Assembly: GCA_014529385.2 (NCBI GenBank)
Contig: CM043952.1
Location: 66,032,870 to 66,094,869, forward strand
Length of the DNA: 62,000 bases
Origin: Adiantum capillus-veneris
Lineage: Eukaryota; Streptophyta; Polypodiopsida; Polypodiales; Pteridaceae
Direction: 5' to 3'
The translations under genes were made by a program, and so were the position numbers. Under the pieces are notes generated by a model that saw only the letters and a list, made by a program, of their open reading frames with translations, was not told the origin of the DNA and did not search any database. This document shows positions 34,185-43,605 of the stretch, in pieces. The first letter of the stretch is position 1; each line of letters starts with the position of its first letter.

Positions 34185-36038
34185 GTGTTTTTTTCTGAAA
34201 ATGATCCAGATCAGCCTATTACTGATGCAGATGTACATGATGTACTTGATGAGGAAAGGACTGAAAATGAGCAGGCTAGAGGTATGCCAAAATGGCTGGT
34301 GCACACTTTGCGTGAAAGTAAATTGGATGCACCTTTGTCTAGTTGTACTCATTCAGGCTCTTGCCATGCATCTTATGCATCAGATTGTTATGCTTTGACT
34401 GTGTCTAGCTTACATGATGTTGAGGAGCCTCTGTCTTTTGATGAAGCACAGAATCCAAAAAATTGGATGGCTGCCATGCAATCAGAATATGATGCACTTA
34501 TAGAAAATGACACACGGACTTTATGTGATTTGCCTCCTGGCAAAAAGGCCATTATTACGAAGTGGGTTTACAAGTTGAAACGCAAGCCGGATGGTGAAAT
34601 CGATCGCCATAACGCTCGACTTGTTGCAAAGGGTTATGCACAACAAAAAGGCATAGATTATGAAGAGACTTTTGCTCCCACTTGTCGTATGACTACTGTG
34701 TGTTTTCTATGTGCATTGTCAGCTCATTTTGGTTGGGATGTACATCAATCAGACATTGTTACTGCTTTCTTGAATGGTGACATATTTGAGGAAGTTTATG
34801 TAACGCAGCCTCGCGGTTTTGTCATAAAAGGACAAGAGGACAAAGTGTGCAGATGTAAGAAGGCTTTGTATGGGTTGAAGCAATCTCCTCGTGCTTGGTA
34901 TGAGAAAGCTGACACTCATTTGGTTAAACGAGGCTTTTGTAACAGTCCAACAAAAAGCACATTGTATGTAAAGCGTCAGGGTGATGTACTTCTCATTGTG
35001 GTTCTTTATGTAGATGGTTTGCTGATCACTGGACCAAATGAGAGACATATTGCTGAATTTAAGGCTGATTTAAATTCTACTTTCAAGATGAAAGATTTGG
35101 GGTTGTTGCATCATTATTTGGGCATACAGTTTAAGCAGTGTGATGGTGGTATTGCCTTGTGTCAGAAAAGTTACATAGAGACATTGCTATGTAAGTTTGG
35201 ACTTGAGGATTGCAAACCTATTGCCACTCCCATGGAAAGAGGTTTGAAGTTGAGTCTACATGATGTTGGGGATCCTGTTGATGTCACTCTTTACCAAAGT
35301 GATGTTGGCTGCCTCATTTATGTATGCAACACGAGGCCGGATATTCAGTTTGCAGTCTCACAGGTCAGCAAATTTATGCATAGCATAGGGTCTAAGCATT
35401 GGCAGACTATCAAGAGGATTTTCCGCTACCTTAGTGGCACTTTACATCTTGGCTTGTTTTATCCCAAGGAGGAATCATTGTCGCCAAACTTACATGATTT
35501 TTTGGACTCAGATTGGGCTGGTTGTTTTGACACGCGAGTGTCCACAAGTGGTTTTTGTTTCATGCTTGGCAGTTCATGTATATCATGGTTGAGCAAGAAG
35601 CAACCTACTGTGGCCACTTCGAGTTGTGAGGCTGAGTAAAGGGCAGTCTTCACAGCTACGGTTGAGTGTGTATGGCTCAGACGCCTTATGGCTAATTTGG
35701 GTGTTGGATAGGACACTGCCAACACTATCTACACTGATACTGAGAGCGCATTGGCAGTTGCGAGGAACCCAGTTTTTCATGCTCACACAAAGCACATTGA
35801 GGTGTATTACCACTATGTCAGGGAGAGGCTCTCAGCAGGAGAGATCAGCTTGGCTTATGTGCCAATACAGGACAACCTTGCAGATCTTTTCACAAAGGCA
35901 TTGTCTCGTGAGAAGCTTGAAGCTTTCCGCAAAGCTTTGGGCTTACTCCCCTTTGTGGACTGGTCATGTCCTTAGGGCATGGCACTTCCCTTTACTCATG
36001 TGCCAGCTCTCGTTCACCGCATCACTCTAGGGGGGATT
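34185..36038 (+). pseudogene. Copia B copy 2 reverse transcriptase and RNase H
   Basis: RT with TKWVYKLKRKPDGEIDRH and QSDIVTAFLNGDIFEEVYV. The catalytic box near 35010 is YVDGLL where YVDDLL is expected, so an essential Asp is lost. The domain continues through FKMKDLGLLHHYLGIQF, CLIYVCNTRPDIQFAVSQVS and the RNase H start FLDSDWAGCFDTRVSTSGF. TAA at 35637-35639 replaces the Tyr of CEAEY. RNase H resumes with IYTDTESALAVARNPVFHAH and YHYVRERLSAGEISLAYVPI and ends near 35975. A second stop at 35710 also interrupts it. Confidence 0.92.
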
Positions 36039-36263
36039 TTTTACTATATACATGTGGTAGTGATGTGTGATGACACTAGGACCGTCGGGGCATTTTTTCC
36101 CTCTTTAGGAGGTTTTTTCCCCCGAGCATTGTATATACGCCCATCACTCTAGGGCTATCTATCTTTCCATTGCACACTAAGAAACACACTCTCTATTGTG
36201 TGCCTTGAGCTTCCTTCGTCTTCTCCAAGCTGTGTGCATTTCTCTGCAATCCTAATTCCAACA
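36039..36263 (+). repeat. 3' LTR of copia B copy 2
   Basis: 225 bp, pairing with 21519-21745. Its first two bases are TT rather than TG, a point change against the other two copies. It ends in CCAACA and is followed by the target-site copy aaggc. Confidence 0.93.
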
Positions 36264-36857
36264 AAGGCGGTGTCTCACAATTCGCCCCATAGTCCAAGGG
36301 ATGAAAATTAAGCGGAGAATTAAGAAAATTGAGGTGTGGCAACCGTTCCACAACATTAGGTATGTACTATTTAAGATTTGTCAAAAAAAAATGTAAGAGC
36401 TTCATTTAAGTGTGATGGATAGAGGGCAACCAAGGGCAGGTAGAGGCAAAGCTAGCCGTTGCTTGGCTAGTGCTACAATTGCGGGGAGGAGGGACATTAT
36501 GCTCCCAATTGTCCGCATCCACCCAAAGAAAGAGGGGGTATGTTTCTATTTTTTGGCAGAGGTATAGGTCAGGGGTCAGTCAATGATCAAAGGGAGCAAT
36601 TGGTTGAAAATCTTGCAAAGTCAGCTCCACCAGGTAATGATGGAGTTCATAGAGTTAACATAATTGGTGTAGACAAGCAGGATGTTGATGTTTTGGCCAA
36701 TAACAGAGCATGGGGAGAAAGAGAGACACATCAAGATTTAGATGTTCTGGCCAACAAGAGAGCATGGGGAGAAAGAGAGACATACATGGAACATGAGACT
36801 AGAGCACTCAAAGTCAAGAAAGATGCAAGTACATGCATTGTAATGGAAATGGCCTAA
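36264..36857 (+). pseudogene. Gypsy gag relic copy 2, right part
   Basis: Continuation of the gag interrupted at 21513. KIEVWQPFHNIR lies near 36325, a zinc knuckle CYNCGEEGHYAPNC near 36474-36515, and then a charged tail. The 318-nt open frame from 36540 includes a near-perfect internal repeat of about 17 residues: DVDVLANNRAWGERET, then DLDVLANKRAWGERET (36680-36783). Copy 1 at 14500 has one such unit (VDVLANKRA), so the repeat arose after the copies split or was lost from copy 1. Confidence 0.75.
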
Positions 36858-36899
36858 GAACTTTGAGAATAGCATAATTAAGAGAATTAGAGAGCATTT

Positions 36900-37143
36900 T
36901 CATGAGACTACCTTGAGAACATAGAGGGTGAACTTAATTAGCAGTAGCAACATTGAAGGGGATCGGAGAGCACCACAGACGGAGAGTGAGAGAGAGAAGG
37001 AGACACACGACACACATATATGGGTGGGGAGACTCAAAGAGTGAGCAGCCCCCTGTACACTTATGCTATGTATAAGGTATACAAGTCAGTGGGCGCCCAG
37101 ACTCTGGGCGGCCGGGCAAGGCACATGCGCCTATACCCCAACA
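36900..37143 (-). repeat. LTR of copia C (3' LTR, outer end uncertain)
   Basis: On the minus strand TGTTGGGGTATAGGCGC starts at 37143, right after a purine tract (AAGTGGGAGG). The start matches the copia A LTR at 3617 (TGTTGGGGTATAAAG). Both have short G/C-rich GGGCGGCC-like blocks 40-60 bp in. The outer end is somewhere left of 36970 and could not be fixed. Confidence 0.7.
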
Positions 37144-37222
37144 ACCTCCCACTTAAAGGCGACCGTGCCTTTAAGCAAGGGAACCTAGTCTAAAGACTAC
37201 AAAAGGTGAGAGAAAATCGCTC

Positions 37223-38605
37223 TCAACCGATGCCCACTGGCTGGCTGTGTTCGTGTGCATCCGGCTGTCCTGTTCCCGTGTAAGTCCATACACCACCAGA
37301 CATACCGCACACGTACTGCAAGTATGTACGCAATACCTGCATATCTCCCTCGTGCACTATGCCATCATCAGTCAACAAACGACTGACAACCCCAACTGCA
37401 AATGCTCCCACTGCAGTTGCGATATCCGGTCTCAAGATCAGCATCTCATACATGAGACCACCGAATGCCGATGCAATGCTAGCGGGCCCTACTAGCTCTA
37501 CGGAGCATGCATCAACATATATATCCCTGGAAATAGGCATCTCTGACTGACAAGGTGTGTCAGCCACATGCATCTCCTGAATGTCCGCAAAAGACGCATC
37601 AACCTGTCGTGCAACCTCAGAGCAAACCAGCTGCTCTAGGTGTCTGCTGGAAGACATATCCTGCACAACTATATCCCCATGCTCACTGTCGAGCATAGAA
37701 AGAAATGACTGCATAATCGCTGACATCTCAGCCTCCTCTGCAATCATCCACTGTAAACATGACCACTCAATCTGCTGTGACTCACTAGAGCTCTCATGCT
37801 CTAACTCCGTATGCATCGACTCTTGCATAACATCCTCTTGTCGTGACTCACTAGAGCAAGACCGCTCTACCTGTCTATCCTGCATAGAAGTATCTCGCAC
37901 AACTGACTCTCTTCTTTGCTCAGTCACTAGTAAATCATGCATGTCTGACTCTATCACCTCTCTGTATGACTGCTCAAGTCGTGCCCCAACTATGTGCACA
38001 ACGAGCTCACTACTCTGCACTCCATGCAAAGCACCTTGCAACCCATGAGCAAAAGAGACTGTCCGGGTCTCTCGCTCTCTGCATGGCTGTAACAAGATTA
38101 AGACTCGACCATCTCGCACCAGTACTACGTGTAATGGGTACCATGTGCCAACTCTAGCACCTCTCGCAATCACTAGCGAACCCAAATGCAACGCAAAAGA
38201 TTGCTCAAGCAGCGATACCCGACATCCACTATCCCTGAGCTGTCTGACTGAGATCAAATCCCGTCTCAAATCTGGCACATAACGCACATGACACAGGGTA
38301 AATCTCATACCACTGGGCAAGGACAAACATATGTCTCCTGCACCCTCAATGTCATACACAACACCATCAGCCATGTGCACACAACCAAGTCTCCCACTAG
38401 AAAACATGCTAAACCACTCACGATGCGACGTGACATGGAAAGTAGCATCTGAATCTAGTAACCAATGTGAAGACAATGTGCAATCCGATATGCAATCCGT
38501 AGACATAAGATCGTCTGAAGACAAGCTAGATGTAAATGTGACATCGCCGTCACAAGCATACTCAGTAACCACCGTACTGATCTCACTAGCATCTGTCATG
38601 CCCAA
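37223..38605 (-). CDS. Copia C: open 460-codon protease-linker-RNase H-edge protein
   Basis: One uninterrupted minus-strand frame. Residues about 40-170 are a copia retropepsin region (SHWLLDSDATFHVTSHREWF with DSDA for DSGA, then CHVRYVPDLRRDLISVRQLR). Residues about 185-365 are a Ser/Glu/Gln-rich linker with no similarity I know. Residues about 370-440 match the end of copia RT at the RNase H border (GGLMYEMLILRPDIATAVGA; compare GSLMYVMIATRPDIAFAVGV in copia A). Integrase and most of RT are absent. Either a large internal deletion joined the two ends in frame, or this is a distinct non-autonomous family with its own ORF. The start codon is uncertain; the 5' side is cut off by the Helitron. 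Confidence 0.65.
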   Translation of the reverse strand: MGMTDASEISTVVTEYACDGDVTFTSSLSSDDLMSTDCISDCTLSSHWLLDSDATFHVTSHREWFSMFSSGRLGCVHMADGVVYDIEGAGDICLSLPSGMRFTLCHVRYVPDLRRDLISVRQLRDSGCRVSLLEQSFALHLGSLVIARGARVGTWYPLHVVLVRDGRVLILLQPCRERETRTVSFAHGLQGALHGVQSSELVVHIVGARLEQSYREVIESDMHDLLVTEQRRESVVRDTSMQDRQVERSCSSESRQEDVMQESMHTELEHESSSESQQIEWSCLQWMIAEEAEMSAIMQSFLSMLDSEHGDIVVQDMSSSRHLEQLVCSEVARQVDASFADIQEMHVADTPCQSEMPISRDIYVDACSVELVGPASIASAFGGLMYEMLILRPDIATAVGAFAVGVVSRLLTDDGIVHEGDMQVLRTYLQYVCGMSGGVWTYTGTGQPDAHEHSQPVGIG

Positions 38606-38695
38606 ATCTGCACAGCAACTGCGGTTGCAAAAGGCCGGCTTGATAGAAGGTCTCTACTCGACAATCCACTAATCTGCTGGTCGACTAAGCAAAAC

Positions 38696-40738
38696 ATGTC
38701 TCAGTCAACTTCGTTACTTGCAAACACTCCACTAGCAGCAGTGCTAGCATACAACATAAAGAATAATCCAATTCTCAAGAAGTACCGGTGCATCGCTGAG
38801 CAGCCAAACAAAAGGACATCTATTTGTATTTTATCAGCATCAGCTATACAGAATATTGTAAGGGACCACTCAGAGAAAAATCCATTTGAACTTATGCAAC
38901 AAGCAGAAGCACATTGTGAAATTAGCATATTGCAAAATTTGTTCAGCACAACAAAGAGAACTGCATTTAGTGCTAAAGACAAACACGAGTTTGGTTCCAT
39001 ACAAATACGCGATACTGCTTATCTAAGCGAGCGGACAGTCAGCTTCCAATACAATGGCTTTCCGTCCCATGAATTTGAAGTGCAAGATATTACATTAGAA
39101 TCAGGGATATTCCCTTTCCTCTTTCCCACAGGAAAAGGAAACTACCAAGGAGAATTCGACTTTAGTGAGTACATTAGAATGAGAATCTGAACTTCCTTCT
39201 CTGTGTACACATTGTACAAGCCATATTTGCTCATGATGTACCAATTGAAACAAGCTATCATGATTGCAAACTCCACAAATAGTACATTTTTGCAAAGGGA
39301 TATTGATAACTACAAACGAGCACACACCGCGGCATCTACACATGATGCAATAAAGCATATTATTCGATACAATCTCCCAGCCACAATGCCAGGTACTCCA
39401 CCATGGCATCGACGAAACTTGAGAGACCTCATAACAATGGTGGACACATGGGGACTACCACATCTGTTCTTGACATTCACTGCTGATGAGGTTTCCCAAA
39501 CAAGATGGCAAGAAGTCATCACAATTGAAAAACTTGCTCAAGGCTACAACCAAAACTTCAAGTGGAACAATTGCCCTGTAGTGTGTGCAACACTGTTTCA
39601 CCTTCGCTTGCACGCTTTCCTGAATAAATACATCATCAATGGGAGCAACATACTTGGCCATGTAGAGCACCACATGGTGCGCTACGAGGTGCAAAATAGA
39701 GGCTCACTCTACGCACATGTCATACTGTGGATCTCTAGCGAAGATTTGTGCCGAGTTACAAACGAGATTGCTGCATACATACAAGCAGAATCACAAGACA
39801 TCTTCACCACCGAGCTACGGACCTCGGTTACCACAAAACAGGTACACAGATGCAGAGACTCTTGCAGAGTTATGGGATTAGCTAGAGTATGCAAATACGG
39901 CTTCCCGTTTGAACCACAGTACAGCACGACTTCAACTATGGATGCCTGCACCGCTAGATGGCTTTACTACCGTCCTGGGTATGACCATCGAAATGTTGTC
40001 CCATACCATCCCACAATCTTGCTGCTATGGAAGGCACACATGAATATTCAAAGAGTCACAAATTCAATATCACATTACCTTCTCAAATATGCAATGAAAC
40101 CAAAACCCCTTGGAAAACTAAACCTCTCCACAGATGATGCAACAAGGCTTGGACTTCACAGCTTGGACAAAGTAAAGCTTCAACTAATTGCAGCCTTTGT
40201 ATTATCAAAGCCAATATCTGCCACAGAGGCAACAATCAACTGTTTGAAGATTCCAATCATTACAAGGAGTGATCGGGTTGAATACATCGACTCCTCTCCA
40301 CCATCACTACGACAAAGGTTGCTATCTTGTAGCCAGACTATAGTCATGCATCCAATTGATTTATATTGTATAAGGCCCCTTTATTTTGAAAAGATTACAT
40401 TCTATGACTACCACAGAAGATACAAAATTCTAAAGCCACATGAACATACTCCTGTACTGAGTTTTCGTGATGCGTACAACAACAGCATCATAGAGAAACA
40501 ACGCCTCGTTAGATTTACAGAGTATGATCCTGGCCATCAAACAAAGGGATTCTTCTTCAATGACTTGTTACAAAAGCTTCCCTTTAGGAATGAGATGGAA
40601 CTTCTATCACCAACCAACACACCGTCTTCTTACTTCCTGGAGTGCAAAATCCGTCGGATAATTCTTGATGATGAAGACTTGGAGATGTACATAAATGAGC
40701 ACACCCAACGCAATATGCTCGTCTCTGAAAATACATGA
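38696..40738 (+). pseudogene. Helitron Rep (HUH endonuclease) region
   Basis: Rolling-circle initiator part of a Helitron protein. The Helitron-like N-domain runs FPFLFPTGKGNYQGEFDFSE (39110). A TGA at 39188-39190 follows RMRI and the same frame goes on with SVYTLYKPYLLMMYQLKQAI. The Rep core has WGLPHLFLTFTADE (39450), then EVQNRGSLYAHVILW (39690-39730), where most Helitrons have RG(L/S)PHAHILLW, so the first His of the HUH pair is Tyr. The tyrosine region reads NSISHYLLKYAMKPK (near 40060). Rep is otherwise open for 511 codons to 40738. A frameshift there leads to the helicase. With His lost and a stop present, it is probably inactive. Confidence 0.88.
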
Positions 40739-40739
40739 C

Positions 40740-42154
40740 ACACTTTAAACGTAATAAAACAAAAGTTCATCCTCAATCATGAAGATCCACTCACTTTACA
40801 GTGAATGACACAGTTGAACCAGGAGTATCTCAAAGTCATGCTAGAATGTTGAAGCTACTGCAAGAGTTCATTGAGACCAACAATGCAGTTCTGACCTCTC
40901 AACAGCAAGAAATCTTCGATCGTATATCAGGTCTAAGTAATGGCCTGCATGTCATTACAGGTGTTCCAGGATGTGGAAAAACATTCCTTCACCTCAAGCT
41001 TCATAAAAAATAATAAGACAGTTATCCTCCCTGCATCGACTGGAGCAGCAGCTCCTCGCCTTGCAACTACAGTCCACTATCAATTCAGGATTCCTTGTTC
41101 CAAATAGCATTTTCCACAAGCAATTCATCCCACAGATGAAAGATTTGTTGCTATACATGGTGCCAATGTCATTATCATAGACGAGATATCAATGCTAACG
41201 AGTACAATCTTCAATATGGTCATTCACCAGATAGTTAACATCAGCAACGGAACACTTCCTGACCCATTCAGTCAAAAGCTCATCTTGCTTTTTGGGGATT
41301 TGGCGCAACTTCCTCCAGTATGTCATCACCAGGAGCCATTATGCCATGTTTGCAACATATAAAACTCAGTTTACATTGTTGTAGCCACTACCCGCAACAT
41401 GACCTTCTCAGTTCGCGATGCTGCAGACCCCGCTTACGTCCAATTCTCGGATACAATCCGTCTCAAGCAACAAACAGAACAACAGATAGCTGATACGCTT
41501 TCACAATGTGTGATTAATGAAACTGAACTCCTACGAGTAATCGATGACGCTACTACATTGATATGTACTCATAGGGAGGACGTATATAAGTACAACAACT
41601 TGATTCTACAAAAGTCCTTCTCAACATCCGATATTGTTGCCATTCCACTAAAAACCAATGCTCTTGATGAACCATTACTGCAGGAATGGCTCCAAGACAA
41701 GGCATTCCATGAGATGGACAATACTGCAATTGGGGCTAGATGTATGATTACAGAAAACATTAACTTGGCTATAGGTGCCGCGAATGGCTCCACTTGCCGT
41801 ACACTTTCCTATTCATACGACCATACCTGTCAAAGTGCTGCTATAGAGGTAATGTTACTTTCCACTGATACCACCATGACAATACGAAGGACTAAACATG
41901 CTACAAGAGCAATCAATTGCAAATGGTTCCACAAAAGCACATTCCCTCTGTCACTCGCGTACGCAATCACTGGGCACAAATCTCAAGGAGCTACAATATC
42001 AAAAAAATCCATCCTCATTATAAAACAAGCTTTCGCCCCAGGATTGGCATACGTCATGTTCTCTCGAGTGACGGAAAGACGCCATCTCAAAATATTGAAC
42101 ATCCCAACCCCAAGGATGTTCTGCCAGCCAATAGAACACTCCCCCAATGGTTAG
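40740..42154 (+). pseudogene. Helitron Pif1-like helicase region
   Basis: SF1B helicase motifs in order: Walker A GVPGCGKT (40964), LPASTGAAAPRLATT (41030), Walker B VIIIDEISML (41168), LILLFGDLAQLPPV (41282), LAYAITGHKSQGATIS (41956) and GLAYVMFSRV (42042). A one-base shift in an A-run near 41007 and stops near 41105 and 41361 break it; the last 251 codons (41399-42154) are open. It follows Rep as in all autonomous Helitrons. Confidence 0.9.
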
Positions 42155-42305
42155 ATATTTCCTCGCTTATTTTCACATACAAGTCCTCTAACTCTTTCGG
42201 TCTTTGATCTCGTAAGGTGCATGGACTGCACAATCAATTCTTTGACGATATTTTTCTTGAATGCAGATTTTCTTCATAGCAAGTTACAACCTCCAGCATC
42301 TCCTC

Positions 42306-43605
42306 ATGGGCACCGATCAGGTAACCATTCCTTGAATTAATCTATTTTTTAGCTATATTTTATGCCATTGAATATGTAGAAAACTCAACCATCATATTTC
42401 TTTTTCTCTATCGTTCAGATATTTGATAAATTCATCAGCATCGTAGCTACCTCAAAACCAAAAAACAATTATTCTGTATACCCATCTTCAAACCAAATGC
42501 GACTAGCAAATATGGCTGGCGAGGCCCCGAGCGCATTCATTGAGAGGTTCCGCACAACTCAGCTTCTCCACTCATATATCAATAAATGTAGCAATCGAAA
42601 CAAAGAATATAGAAATAACGAGCTAAAGTTGGCAACAGGTACTTCGACCTCTTCATATTCTTGTACTGCAAACATTTAACATTGACAAATTTCGTTGCTT
42701 CTGCAATATCTATCTTTTTTTTCTATAGGGTTACAAAAAGAGATACTGCTATCATTGGGCATTGAATTTGATGAGTCAAACAAACTACTGCTAGACACAG
42801 AAGCCCAAGAAATACTGAACACAAAGACTGCTGGAATCACCACCTACGCATTCGAGATGTTGCACTACGGATACAAAATTGCCCTTGACAAATTGGTCGT
42901 TCTCGAGAAGAATACAGCAAGCCAGACACTTTCCAACATGGTCAAAGAGTTTGGGAACGAATTCAAAGGGACTGAGAGAGAAATCTTAACTGATGAGCAA
43001 TTCACATGGCATTTTAATAGAGACCTTTTTGATGCCCGGTTTGGTGAGACAACTGACCCATTTCGAAAGCTAGAACCGCTATATGGTAAGCATATGCACC
43101 CCTTATAGAATATAATTATCTGATCATTATCTGATTACATACTAATTGAGCGCATCACTTCAGTGCAGGACATCGACAACGAAAACAACAAGGAGATCCC
43201 CAACAACATAACAACTTCACAAGAGGAAGCAGCCCGTTCCGACACTACTCCAACTCCCAAAAGACAACGACAGACAAAGAGAACTACATAGTTTACTTTA
43301 TTAGGTGCAAAAGCAATAACCGTGTTTACATAGGCATGACGTCCGATTTCGAAGCTAGGGAAAGAGCACACATGACAAATCCACCAAAACGGATGAGATA
43401 TGATGTGTCATCCTTTTCCCCATTTTGTCAAAACTTCGAATTCCATGTACTGCACAATACACACAATAGGAGCACTGCTATTGCACTGGAAGCACAAGAA
43501 ATAATCACTCAACATGCAACATCCACCAAAGGATACAATAACTTGAAAGGACATCTTCCAAACTGCAAGAAGTACTATTATTTAAAACACCATAGAAAAA
43601 TATAG
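42306..43605 (+). CDS. Four-exon GIY-YIG nuclease-like gene
   Basis: Exons 42306-42320, 42419-42638, 42729-43085 and 43169-43605, joined by three GT-AG introns of 98, 90 and 83 bp. The phases fit exactly (0, 1, 1) and give an open 342-codon protein. It starts MGTDQ, then IFDKFISIVATSK. Exons 2-3 encode a mostly helical domain I do not recognise (GLQKEILLSLGIEFDESNK; FEMLHYGYKIALDKLVVLEK). Exon 4 has a GIY-YIG fold: NYIVYFIRCKSNNRVYIGMT, then R in DFEARERAHM, and an Glu in IALEAQEII where the family's catalytic Glu is expected. It ends PNCKKYYYLKHH. It lies 150 bp after the Helitron helicase on the same strand. It could be Helitron cargo, a captured host gene, or a Helitron-encoded function; expression is unknown. 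Confidence 0.75.

Larger units (their letters stand above)
21519..36263 (+). mobile_element. Copia B copy 2, complete LTR to LTR, carrying a nested insertion
   Basis: Copia element with LTRs at 21519-21745 and 36039-36263 and a perfect 5-bp duplication aaggc (21514-21518 and 36264-36268). PBS at 21748-21760; purine tract GGGGGGATT before 36039. The 10.4-kb nested element occupies 23052-33463; without it and one ctgtt copy, copia B is about 4.3 kb. It landed in a gypsy gag relic. Confidence 0.95.

Noticed and set aside
43169-43605. GIY-YIG domain as part of a Penelope-like retroelement
   Set aside because: No Penelope-type reverse transcriptase nearby; upstream is a Helitron helicase and spliced exons.
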